A stretch of DNA of 64,000 nt from Mucidula mucida (taxonomy: Eukaryota; Basidiomycota; Agaricomycetes; Agaricales; Physalacriaceae), in the NCBI GenBank assembly GCA_015501055.1, contig JADNYV010000019.1, positions 124,001 through 188,000 on the forward strand, read 5' to 3'. The translations under genes and the position numbers were made by a program. Under the pieces are notes generated by a model. That model was given only the letters and a program-made list of their open reading frames with translations. It searched no databases and was not told the origin of the DNA. Below, in pieces: positions 34,463-45,177 of the stretch (position 1 is the first letter of the stretch; every line of letters begins with the position of its first letter).

Positions 34463-35118
34463 CTAAGAGATGCCTCGTTTATCGGCATTATCCAGCATGG
34501 ACTCCAGTGTTCTCATGAGCATTGGCGATTCACATGCGGCTGCAACACGCTCTTTATCGTTCAGCTGTTTGCATACTAATATACCCAAGTCAGTCGTATA
34601 AGCAGCAATGATGATCAGCGCTTACGTGCATCTGCACTTACGTAGCTGCCTTCTTGCACCGTAAAGGTAACACGAAAGGCAGGAGGCAGGGAACGCACAA
34701 GCCGCACTCCGATGGCAAGACCTGACGGTAGTCAGAGATTGAATGGGGTACTCATGGGGAAGCATGCCAATAAGAGCTGCAGAGGAGCAATGCGGTTGTG
34801 TGGGACGAATCTCAACGGTCACATTTCTGCCGTGGACGTGAACACGGTCCAGGGATACAACTTGAAGGTCCTCTAAAGAGCTGAGTGGAAATTCGGGATC
34901 GGAGATGGAGCGAATCAAGTCTGAAATATTTCATTATCAGCACTAGAGGAGACCATCGACTTACCAAAAATCTCCTGCGAGTCGATGGGACTATCTTCTT
35001 CCTCGGCATCATTTGCGTCATCAATCCAGAGGGAGACGTTCTCAGATTGACGGAAGGAAGATTTTGGTACTTCAAAAATCGTCGGATTTGGATTATCCAG
35101 AGGGCGAGCAACCGCCAT
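34463..35118 (-). CDS. cia2: MIP18-family cytosolic Fe-S assembly factor CIAO2 (Cia2/FAM96-like)
   Basis: Four minus-strand exons (34965-35118, 34768-34920, 34626-34721, 34463-34575) sum to 516 nt, 171 aa. The family blocks are SISDPEFPLSSLEDLQVVSL, then TQPHCSSAALIGLAIGVRL with the reactive Cys, LVRSLPPAFRVTF and KQLNDKERVAAACES. The protein belongs to the CIA targeting complex, which delivers Fe-S clusters to DNA polymerases, helicases and other client proteins in cytosol and nucleus. The join ALIG|LAIG requires a GC-AG intron (34722-34767, donor GCATGC); no GT donor keeps the conserved sequence. Another in-frame ATG lies at 35136, but MAVARPLDNPNP is the more usual start. Confidence 0.93.
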
Positions 35119-36062
35119 GATGATAGTTCGGAACAAAGAGCATCGGTCTCACGCGCCAACTGAATGCCAAACGGCGATCACCGCGCTAACTTGAAAGATC
35201 GAAATGAACGCAGTGCCTATACTTAGGAATTATAGCCTGGTTGTCCACGCGCTAGTACAGTTGAAGGTATGCCAGTGCAATGAGACCCTCGAACAATCAA
35301 CAAATCACGTGAAAGACAACTGCATTCCTAGTAGGCGCCACATATGTTTTCGATTGCGCTGATCTCTTGCCCTTCCCACATACCTGTCTATCTAGTACAG
35401 GGTCCACCCAATGCAAGATCACCAGGCGAGATCTCTCTTATCGTCGAGAAGCGCCTGCCACTCTCAATTCGACAGCAAGAACTGGGGTCATACGGGTTTC
35501 CGGGCCGGTATGTTGTTTACGTATGTCATCCATAAAAAAGCTTTCCTTGCCTCTCTGCTATTCTCTTCATCAACAGTTGTGCTAATGCACATTACAATTA
35601 CGCACGCAAATGGCGCGCGAAGGAAGCCCTAGTGTGGCTCTGAATGACCCACAGATGACATACTTCTGCTGTACATCTAGCTTGTCGCTCTGCGCTGATC
35701 CGTGCCCTTTTGGGCCTTCAGAGTGTATTATGGACAGCGCCTGTCAAGCTCCTGTTGTGATCTACCACACTGTACACCTGTTCTTGACTGTCGCTCTTCG
35801 CTGATCCGTGCCATCTTGGGAACTTCGAAAATGATTTCTCGCTAAAAAAAACTCCTACTAGTGTCTAATGGATTGTCAACATGTGTCATTCGTTGTTGAC
35901 TGTGCAAGAGGCATTCTGGTCCTTTCTCCGCGGCTGATGGGTGTCGAACGTTGAAACTCCGTCGTCGTCGAATGAATATAAACCTCCTGGGTCATTCCTT
36001 TCCTCTCAGATCGTGTCCAGTCATCGACCTCACTCCGCTGACTACCAACAATCATCCTTATC
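35119..36062. other. Intergenic region with a short direct repeat
   Basis: No supported gene. Two copies of a ~31-bp sequence with core CGCTGATCCGTGCC occur about 105 bp apart. A TATA-like ATATAAAC at 35977 may serve the small gene at 36063. Confidence 0.45.
35673..35822 (+). repeat. Interrupted direct repeat (two ~31-bp units)
   Basis: The unit GTCGCTCTGCGCTGATCCGT at about 35684 recurs as GTCGCTCTTCGCTGATCCGT at about 35789, each followed by GCC and a TTGGG core. It is too short to assign to an element. Confidence 0.55.
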
Positions 36063-36314
36063 ATGTCGTCCACCAACCAGACCACCGGCAGCGCCACAGG
36101 TGGCAATTCGAACGCTTCCGGTGCTACGAGCACCACGACTTCCCCGCAATCGAGCGCAGGCATCGTGAAGCCGGCGACGGTCATTCCAGCTGGGCAGGTC
36201 GCCACAGATGCCCAACGTCGCGACATTGGCGACAACTGCAAGGGGAACACCGACAATAGGGCATATATCAGCGCCGCCAACCGCGAACGCATTGATAAAG
36301 CCAATGATTGGTAA
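36063..36314 (+). CDS. Small Ser/Thr/Gly-rich protein, hypothetical
   Basis: A single-exon frame of 83 aa starts MSSTNQTTGSATGGN. It has a low-complexity N-terminal half and a charged C-terminal half (DAQRRDIGDNCKGNTDNRAY...ERIDKANDW). ATATAAAC lies 86 bp upstream, followed by a pyrimidine-rich leader (CCTCCTGGGTCATTCCTTTCC), which supports expression. A GT directly at the stop could instead be a donor to a downstream exon near 36380. No signal peptide; no family recognised. Confidence 0.5.
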   Translation: MSSTNQTTGSATGGNSNASGATSTTTSPQSSAGIVKPATVIPAGQVATDAQRRDIGDNCKGNTDNRAYISAANRERIDKANDW

Positions 36315-37547
36315 AAATGGTTTTGTACGTCGTCTCAACTACCCTTCCGCAAACCTCGAATTTATGAGCATCTCCTACAGGTCTCCAGTCCGCATTCCTG
36401 AGGGTCTGTATCTTTCTCTTCTCGTGTCCTCCGTGTGCTTTGTAATCTCTACTTCACAAAATTGTAAACTTTATAACGCCACTTATACTTCTTTCGTTTA
36501 TTCTGTCAGAGATTCGCGACCAGTAGTACTTTAGTCTGATAACTCCAGCATTAACCAATACCTATTCTTGTCTCAATATACTTCTTTGTAGCATTGCATC
36601 GCAGACTCCGAGGTCCATGGTAGTGCACAACTAGTAAGACATCATTGGGGACCTTGTTTAGGAGGCAACGGCATTCGAACTCTGACTAGTATGCTTTTGT
36701 GATCCAAGCTCAACACCTTTAGAGTTTCTGAGTCGATAATATTGTGTCAGGATAAGACGTCCTGACGCAGACGCGCCCTTCGGATTTCAGGCACATACAG
36801 CTGTTTCCACAATTCTTGGACCAATCAAAAAGTGTCCCAAATAAATCACGAAAATAAAACAATTCCTGCAATTCCTGCAAGGACAGCGAGCATCAGGGCA
36901 GCAGTCAGATATTTTTTCAGACATATTCTAGTCTCCCTCGTCAGCCTAAGAATATGTCGAATTTTTTTTTTGTATGGGGAGAAAAAAAAATGAATATACT
37001 AGTCTGATTTTGATTGCGGGGCCAGACTAGACATATTCAGGCATCCTCTCACCAAAAAGCAGCGCCATTTGCGCTGTACTAAGGTAGTTGTTCGGGTTCT
37101 GCAGTGATCGGCTGCACTTGGAGGACCCTGATATCGAACGACATGTTTCCTTCGGAATCCTTCCTCTGCGCGGCCTCCACCCATGGTCAAGAGGAGCATT
37201 ATTTATTGAAAAGTAGTTTCTCAAAAGCCGGTGGGAGCCGGACGTAGTTTGGGAATTATAGGAATTGTTTGATTTTTTCGGTTTGATTCAAAGCACTTTT
37301 TGATCGGTCCAAGAATTTTGGAAACAGCTGTATGTGCTTTCCACAAGCTTTCCAAGCATACCGATTACTGTAGGACGAGCCAACTACGAGGCTCCTACGT
37401 CGTATACCGTTGTTATGGTCCACTTGTAGACTGACACACTAGCGAACAGATTTCACGGAGGCTATAGTCTTCTCTTTGTTCTGAATCTGATTAGCGCTAG
37501 CTAGCCCTTGTTCTTACGTCTTAAATACTCTTTCTCGAGCTGCAACC
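36315..37547. other. Noncoding stretch holding a MITE-like element
   Basis: Contains the inverted-repeat element at 36791-37337 and, left of it, a short dyad GTCAGGA...TCCTGAC at about 36748-36768. Oligo-A and oligo-T runs lie inside the element. No gene is supported. Confidence 0.5.
36791..37337. mobile_element. MITE-like element with long imperfect terminal inverted repeats
   Basis: The left end (from 36791) begins GCACATACAGCTGTTTCC. The right end, read in reverse from 37337, begins with the same 18 bases. The match continues imperfectly for about 85-88 bp per arm (36791-36878 against 37251-37337), including ATTCTTGGACC and ACAATTCCT blocks. The ~547-bp element has no open frame of note, so it must be non-autonomous. 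A target-site duplication could not be fixed from the flanks, and the superfamily is not assigned. Confidence 0.75.
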
Positions 37548-39600
37548 ATGTCCTCAGCTTCACCTCTAGATTCCACCCATAGCATCATCAAAGCCTTGGA
37601 CATTTCCGAACATCCTCTCAACGACTCTGCTGTCCGCCGTCTCGTCGCTGCTCTCACTCTCCCCGCGACACGTCCCGAGCCATCAACAGACCCCAACCAC
37701 AAGTTCAATATCGCGTTTCGCTCGCTTGAGCTGCTCAGCCAACACCTGCACTCTCTCTCGCCCACGGCGAATGCGTGGACAGAGCCTCTTATGGTCCTGG
37801 TCGTCGAAAGCTCGATGGCGTTCGTCCTTTATTACGTCCGCGAAATCGCGCTGCGCGGAAAGATCCTGGACTTTCGCGATACCGCGGGACACAACTTGCA
37901 TTCTGTCGTCATGCAGGTTGTGGACGCGTTAGATATGCATCCCTTCATAGAGGAAGATCATCCAAAGTCGAAAGCGTACGGGCGCGAGCTCAAGATATTT
38001 CTGGCTAACATTTGACCGGGCCTGCTCCTGACATACGACGCCATGAACACATCGAGTTTGGCAATTGCAAACTACGTATCGCTGTTGTTTGAACAGATGA
38101 AGCGCCTTTATCGGCCGGAGGATCCAGCGTGGCGCAATCCTTTCTACAATACCTTTTTCCTGACATTGAATGACAACCCGGCCATGAACGGTGTCTTCGC
38201 ATCGGCTTTCAACATCGCCGCTCAAGGGTTCCGTGCAGAAGTTGTGGGCCGGCAGCCTCCCCATGTTACAACCGCAGAGGACCATCGCGAAACGTCCTTC
38301 TCCATATTCTTCGCGTACCGCTTTCTCCTGCCATTTTTGCTGAATGATGACCTGTACAACCGGCTTTTGCAAGGCGGGCACACTAGAACTACGTGTGAGA
38401 CCCTGTCTGCACTTGCGCGGGAAGCGCGTGAGGCCATCGTCGACGTGACAGATACGCGGGAGCGGTGGATGACGCTGGGCACAAGTGCTGGCGCGCTCGA
38501 TATGCTTGGACAGCACATCACTTTGCAGTTGGGATCCGAAGGGCGCGTCCGCGTCGAGCTTGCCGTTGACTCTGATGTACTTCATCAGATGAGAGAGTAC
38601 GACCGGCTCCTCTATGAAATATGTTCGGCAACAGAAAGCCACGACGAGATGGTATCAAAGTATGGTTTGACGCGACAGATGGAGTTGCAGGATAAATTTG
38701 TTCAATTCGTGAGGCCTTATATGACCTATTATGACATACTGGAGAAGGTATCGACACGGGTTTTGAACTCTAATCGCACTCGCGAGTCACCAGTGTGGAC
38801 GACGTTCGCGGCGGAGACCCAAAGCTTGGAAGACGATCGTACTGCCTTTGACAAAGTATACCGGGAGAGTTGTCAAGCACCAAGCGTACGGCAATCCTTG
38901 TGTGGCGACGTTTTTTTACTCACTAATAGCGTTTCTAGTGTCCCCATTCCTATGCAGTATCTCCCCTGCAACTCGCACTGCACCGGTCGCCAATGACACT
39001 TTCCCTTGAAGATTGCCGCCAACAACTAGTCTGCGCTAATTCTGAAACCCAGTTCACCCTCTTCCGCTGCTCAGGGTGTCGGTTGATAAATTACTGCTCC
39101 CAGGAATGCCAACAAAGTGACTGGAAGGACCACAAGGGTGTATGTGCAAGTATCAAGAAGGATCGACGCAGTAGGTTCACGTCCATTCATGTTTCCGCGC
39201 GTATCACTCACCAACGGCTAAAGAGACCGGTGGCCTAACGAACGTCTTATCCCGGCGCGATATTAGCTTCATGCACACCATCGCCTGCCTCACACTTAGC
39301 CGTAACCCACCACCCGACGGTCTCGTACGGGAAATGGACTTCACGACCTCCCCACCCTCTCTTACTCTACAGAGCCTGAAAAAACCGGTGAACGATAATG
39401 TAATGATAGTCGTTGGCGAGGAAGAGATCCACAAGGACGTGATTCGGAAAAGGGTGCTGGCATATATGAGAGGCTTGGGGCAGAAAGTGGGGATCGTTTA
39501 CAGTCGACGGTTCCTGCCTAAAGGTTCACAGGCGGTGCTCACATTCGTGAACTGGGAGATGTTGAATGGGCATGGTGTCCGGTATGAGCGTAGAGGGTAA
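37548..39600 (+). pseudogene. MYND zinc-finger protein, copy A, with in-frame TGA
   Basis: Exons 37548-38885, 38939-39170 and 39224-39600 close in frame (649 codons), but codon 156 is TGA (38013-38015). Both sides of the stop are in one frame and align with copy B (FLANI, stop, PGLLLTY against FIADVIPALLVTY), so the stop replaces a sense codon. The N-terminal ~450 residues are helical and unassigned. The C-terminus has the MYND pattern CSGCRLINYCSQECQQSDW with later H and C (HKGVC), followed by a conserved tail (GLTNVLSRRDISFM, MIVVGEEE). MYND fingers usually mediate protein contacts. The gene may be a pseudogene, a nonsense allele or carry a sequence error; otherwise it looks well preserved. 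Confidence 0.8.
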
Positions 39601-39751
39601 CTTGGACCATTGACAGATTGTGGCGCAATTATATTGTAAGCATTCTCAAAGAATATATGGTTCCTTAGTTTTATACCAGCGGGTTCAGGGAGTTCGGGAG
39701 AATCAAAGACTACTTGTACAAGGTCGACCACAGAAGGTTTACACCGGTCAC

Positions 39752-42256
39752 TCAGTAAAGATAACGATAGCCTCTCCTCTTTAGCATAGCCTGGTCAAAC
39801 GTAATACCTTCCAACCGCGCCGCTTCTTCCACCCTTTTCCGGTCTACAAGGTCAAGCTGGGCCTTCTCATCAGCATCCAATCGTTTATTGGTACGGATAA
39901 GGTCCATCCGGATACCTATTTATCGTTCAGCTTAGTGAACAAGAAGAAAGGAAACTAACCTATAGATAGCAATGTGCTAAACACCAATGCGCCCATCGAG
40001 ATGGCCAACGAGGGGTGATAGCTCGGACCCCAGTCGTCTTTCCAAGTATATGAGCCCATGCTGGAGACGACAGGCCATGAGCACAACGCCCAGGTATTAG
40101 ACGATGGCTTACAGATTACCGATGTTGCCTATACCATTCACCAGGCCTATCGCAGCAGCGCGCTTCCTGTGATCATATAAACATCATAGTTGACAAGAGT
40201 TTCTGCCACGTTACTCACGATGGAGGTCGAGACACGACATTGGAGACCCAAACCGCCGTCAACGAGAATCCTGTGCGTGTCAGTTGATAGAGTACACCAG
40301 AGACGTCATTAGCAACTAACCGCAATAGCCACACGCCATCAAGAAAAGAGAAACGTAGCGAGCTGCAATGGACATCGAAGATAGGGCGATGATGAATCCG
40401 AGTATGACGCCCCACCACCAGCCGGCCATGTGGAAAAAGCGTTCGCCAGTACGGTCTATAGGTGCGTGGTAGGATGCGCCTATCCTGATTTTTTTTTACA
40501 AACATACCTGCATGCCAAGCGCTGAGACAGCACATAATGGAAGAAAATATCCATGGTGGTCTACATTGAAATTTCAATAACATTCAAGTGCGCAAATCCG
40601 AATGCATACGCGGCCAACAGTAGAGTCACCGTTGTCGAAAATCCGAGTGTCTGCGTCAAGCTGGCGTATTCGGTCGGTCATGATGTCGAACAGAACTAAA
40701 TGGCATCATACGCACGTTGGGAAGAAGTTGACGAAAGACAACCCCAAAAGCTGGGACATGTTCATAATCGAAAAGACATACACTCGGTAGTCTTTGAGCG
40801 CCAGTTTCAGACCATGCAACGCGCTAAAAATGGTCAGAATGCCTTCTACGAATTATATTAGTCTCCGACTACCTTTCATCGGTATCATTCTGATCCGCCT
40901 CCCCTGCGTCGTCGGCGAGTCTCGCTTGGGCGACATGACGCTCCTCTGGGCTCATCCAACGCGTGTTGTGAGGCTAAGTAGCAGTCTCTTGCGTTAGAAA
41001 ACTAGTGAAAATAAGCTATCGATACGTACGCAGTCAGGCAGAAGCCACCTAATACCAGTCAACGAAGCAAATGAAATACAGATAGGGTGGCGTACATGCT
41101 CACGAAACCAAGGCAGATGGTCATCGATCCCTAAAACATCCTTAATATCTTCAGAGGATGCACGATCAACCATCGTACTTCGATGAAGAACAGCCTTCAA
41201 CGAAATAGTAAGATAACCGACATCGCTTGGATAAGATTGAAGACCAACCATCTCCAAGCTCGTATACCCCGTTTGCCTTCCATCCCACTCAATATTCCAG
41301 CAGCCATCAACTATCAAGCGTTTCAGGTCGTGGCCTAACGAAGCGATAGAATACAGAACTTACAGAACCGAAGGCGTTGGAAAGGAGGAGACCGCTGTAC
41401 AGTATAGCAGACCGGAAAGCCAATTCCTGATGAATCTTGGTCGGAGAAACATGGGCGTGGTATGATACCCACCTTCTTCGTATACCAGCTGGAAAGGACG
41501 AACATGGCTATTGCCAATGTCAGCACATTCTAGATTGGACGGTGGAAGCTACGAACTCCCTGGATAGAACACCGCCTGTGACAGTACTTATTATCAGACG
41601 GGTGAAGTATCAACCGAGTCAAACTTACCTCTGGAATGCCTAACATTAATCGGCAGGCTAGAAGACCACCGAAGCTCTGAGTCACCTACAGATGATAAGG
41701 TCAGGGAGTATACCAAGTGAAGAAATGAATTGTTACGCCAGTCATAGCACTGATGAGGCCCCAGCAGGCGATGCAGGAGCCAATGAAGATTGAAGGGCGG
41801 CGGATGTAGCTCAAAATCTGATGAAAGGTTTGGAGAAATGCCTGTTTGCTGTCATTGAGCTTACCATGTTCGAGGGAATCTGGGCGGTGCAGTATGTAGC
41901 GTACAGACTGGAGAGAATGATAGAATATTGCAGATCTTTGGGACGTGAGAATGGAGGTTGGATTGACGTGGAAGACCCACCTGTAAGCCCAAGGTCTTGC
42001 TCGAGGCCTTTCAGTCGAGCGGTCGTGACGGCGTTTCGCTACAAAGCATCGTTAGTGATCCTCGACTTGGGTGAAGAAAAAGAGAGAGGACATCGATGTA
42101 GTTCATGACAAAAATAATGAAGACCGTCGGGAGCAGACGCATGTCCAATTTACGAACTAGCCTTCGTTCGATGTGTTGGGCGTTTTCGACGACATGAGTA
42201 AGGATTGGAGGAGCGGACTCGACGATGACGATGTCTTCCTTTTCGTTGGTGGACAT
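39752..42256 (-). CDS. MFS anion:cation symporter, DAL5/TNA1 (allantoate/nicotinate permease) family
   Basis: A many-exon minus-strand gene. It starts MSTNEKEDIVIVESAPP and has LVRKLDMRLLPTVFIIFVMNYIDRNAVTTARL, typical of the fungal DAL5/TNA1 family, given here in separ­ate blocks of the first helix. Later blocks: YCTAQIPSNM, CWGLISAMTG, LLACRLMLGIPE, MFVLSSWYTKKE, GILSGMEGKRGIRAWRWLF, RWMSPEERHVAQARL, KRAAAIGLVNGIGNIG and a tail ending RRGYRYLY. About 12 membrane helices are expected, importing a small organic anion at the plasma membrane; the exact substrate is not readable. Exons pieced together by eye show no break. The first donor (GTCCTC) is weak. It ends 151 bp from MYND copy A, tail to tail. 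Confidence 0.88.
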
Positions 42257-42844
42257 GGCTGGTGTACTAGACGTTGACAGAAGCTGAGAGCAGTTTACCT
42301 TTATATACTCATTTGAAGGACTCGTGATGATGTCGGGAGAATGTGTGACCATTACAGCAGGAATAGAACACTAAGTGATAAACTTGGAGAACTAAAAGCG
42401 ATCCACTCCCACACGACTTCCTCATGACGGAAGATATATGCGGTACGTTTGTGTCGGTCCTCGTTGACGAAGAAATAGAGCTCAGCAGTTGCAATCAAGG
42501 TGAAGAATAGACGAGAAGATGTTACAAGGCAGATTAACCATGCACATCGAACGTTAAGTACTTGCATGACGGGAAGAATCAAAGTATGGCATGCCTAGGT
42601 TTTGCCGTTATTAGCACACCGGGCCGACCTGCCGGAACCTCTCATTCTCGCTCATTGCAGTAGCTATCTTTGGCCCATGTATCGGCTTGAATATGGACTG
42701 CAACAGCGAACGCGGGCGGCGGAACTTGGAGCAGGACGGGCTCTTATCGGTGTGCCAATCGTCGCGAATCAGTGAAGGAAGGACGCGTTGACAGGTCGTC
42801 ACGATGCCAGTGCTTGCACAAGTTGACCTAGACCACCACCAGTC
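42257..42844. other. Divergent intergenic region between the MFS transporter and MYND copy B
   Basis: About 590 bp with no supported gene. An antisense frame at 42352-42582 is hydrophobic but unrecognised. Confidence 0.4.
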
Positions 42845-44941
42845 ATGCCCTCAGCTCAACCAAGCAGCATGTAGGACTCTCCCAAGCCCAATCCGGCCGC
42901 TGTATTCTTGGATGGCCTGGTCTCCGATCTCAACTCTCAAGGGCTCTCCCCGGTTTCCGTGGACGACATCGCCAGAGTCACCACAGACTACTTCAGTCCC
43001 GAATCCAGTGATCCCTGTGTGCAATTCGCCCAAACATTCCCTTTGAACGACATCACCGCTCCTTCGCGGTGTCGTTCTCCCTCAGACATGTCCCGAGCCT
43101 TCGGCAGACAAAAACGACGTGTTGAACCACTCAGTGCTTGCACTAGGGACGCTCAAAGACCATCTTAACTTTATGCCTCCCGCCTCCCCTGCATGGATGG
43201 AGCCTCTGACCGAGAAGATCATAGACAAAATGATGGCGTTCATTCGGTACTATGTCCGGGAGATCGTGGCTAAAAACCGTAGCACAGACTTCCAAGCTGT
43301 TGCAGAACACGACTTTCACCGCCTCGTAATAATGTTCCTCAAAGTGATGTCACAAAAGCATCCTCTCATGATAGAAGATCTACACTCTCCAGCTAATGCG
43401 CAGCGGTTGAAGCTTCGAAACTTCATCGCCGACGTGATACCAGCACTACTCGTGACATACAAGTCAATAGAACCTTCTGGGCGTAACAACTTTGTTGTTT
43501 TGGCCTTTTACTTCGTTAAAACATTTCAATTTCTTTCAACACCCCGTGCTTGCCGCGATACGCTCAACTCCAACTTCTTCCGTCCCTTCGAACAGTCACC
43601 CACTACCAATGACGCCTTCGCATCCGCTTTCATCCTCCTCATCAATTTATACCGTGATACGATGCTCTCCCTCAATTCCCGGCAGCTCGAATCCACCAAT
43701 CTCTCCATCGTGTTCGCGTACAACTTCATTTTACCCTTGCTCGAAAGGGACTCGTCCTGCATCGTCCTGCTCAAAGCCGGTTTTTTCAGAACGTCGTGCG
43801 AGTTGTTCTCCGCCATTCTCGCAGCCATGCATCTCTACGCTGTCGATGGAGTGCCGGGGCCCAAACAGAAGGGCATCATCATTTCCAGCGGCGATGCACT
43901 CTGTAGCATCAGCAGATGCCTCTCTGAACGTATGCATCTGGAAGGTCATGTTCGCATAGAGCTCTTTTACGAGTTTGACCACCCATACCAACTCCGGGAA
44001 TTCGATAGAGCGCGACGTTCCGTGCCCCAGGAAGCTGCCTTTGGGTCGACTTTTGAAGAGGATCAGCTTGAGTACATGACTATATATGTCGACTGTCTAA
44101 AGCCGTATCTGGTCTACCATGACATTCTGGAGAAAGCGGCGAAAAGGTTTCTGGGTCAGCCTGAATGCGCTGGAGATTCGCCCGTGTGGAAATCCTTCGT
44201 TTCGGAGATTGAGAGGCTGGAGAAGAGCCGTATTATCTTTGCAGAGTCTTACTTGTCAAGCGCCGAATGCGAGTGACTGTCCGTTCACACCTCGGCCCAG
44301 TGACTGAAATTCTCTAGTGTCCTACTAACAGCGGCGGTCCTAAAACAACGGTGTCGCTCTCCCGTTGTTCGGGCTGTCAATTCATTCAATACTGTTCGAG
44401 GACGTGCCAACAACGCCATTGGCAAAACGGACACAAGAAACAATGTGCGCAGGTCAAGAAAGAGCGATCCAGTACGTTAAATTTTTCTACCTTTCCCCAA
44501 CATGACTTACACTAACGACTCGCATAGAAACTGGCCGCCTAACAGGCCTCCCATCGCGGCGCGACGTCTACTTCATGAACGGCATAGCATGCATGACGCT
44601 TGCGCGCCACGCGCCGTTTGCCCGCAACGCTGTCCCAGTGGGTCTTGTGCGGCACAAGGATTTCACGCAGTCCCCGCCAAAATTGACACTGAGGCCCCTC
44701 GTCGATCCCATCTATAACGAGAATACGAGGATAGTCATTGGCGAAGACGAGGCGCCAGGCTCTGTCCTTTATGAGGGTGACGTGGGAAGTGGGGGTAGTG
44801 TATTATCGAAAATTCCCGCCTGGAAATTCGTTTAATGAGGTTGCGTTGACGTTTTTGGATTGGATAGTGGCGCCAGATGGGAGGCTGTTGCATAGCCCGG
44901 TGGATCTGGATCGGTTTGATCCACCGAAGAATGTTGATTAA
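42845..44941 (+). pseudogene. MYND zinc-finger protein, copy B, with early stop and 3' frameshift
   Basis: Homologous exons: about 42869-43016, 43108-44272, 44332-44471 and 44528-44941. The 91-nt first intron joins ESSDP to YKNDVLNHSVLALG, matching STDPNHKFNIAFRSLELL of copy A. Two lesions are seen. The ATG at 42869 is followed directly by TAG, whereas DSPKPNPAAVFL downstream is in the same frame and aligns with the copy A start. Near 44745-44765 the frame shifts by one, since IVIGEDE aligns with copy A in one frame and VGVVYYRKF...ALTFLDW in another. The central 385 codons and the finger (CSGCQFIQYCSRTCQQRHW) are intact. It is probably decaying, though the long conserved centre means loss is recent or partial. 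Confidence 0.75.
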
Positions 44942-45079
44942 ATACGGTGTCTGGAACGTTGGGGAAATAGAAAGTCGGACGAAACAAGCAAAAGAGGTCC
45001 GCGGTGCTTGAGAGCATGCCGGGAGGTATCTGCGCGTTGGGTCATTCAAATTCTGGGTTTGACTATACAACAATACACA

Positions 45080-45129
45080 AATCCTTTATGATATTTAATA
45101 CATTAATCCTTTATGATATATAATACACA
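45080..45129. repeat. 25-bp tandem duplication
   Basis: AATCCTTTATGATATTTAAT at 45080 recurs as AATCCTTTATGATATATAAT at 45105, in the 3' flank of the minus-strand kinase-like gene. The homologous flank at about 48300 has neither copy, so the insertion is specific to this locus. Confidence 0.75.
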
Positions 45130-45159
45130 TGGTCGTTGCGATATACAAAGAGAGAAATT

Positions 45160-45176
45160 GAGAGAGAGAGAGAGCG
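45160..45176. repeat. (GA)n microsatellite
   Basis: A run of GA units directly downstream of the kinase-like gene stop codon. The homologous flank at 48260-48290 has a shorter, interrupted CT tract. Confidence 0.7.
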
Positions 45177-45177
45177 G

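Noticed and set aside
36670..36700. GCATTCGAACTC as a possible tRNA B-box
   Set aside because: No matching A-box or cloverleaf could be built around it.
38013..38015. TGA read as selenocysteine in MYND copy A
   Set aside because: Basidiomycetes are not known to have Sec machinery, no SECIS-like hairpin was noticed, and copy B has an ordinary residue there.
43492..43959. 155-codon plus frame inside MYND copy B
   Set aside because: Out-of-frame shadow of the homologous coding sequence.
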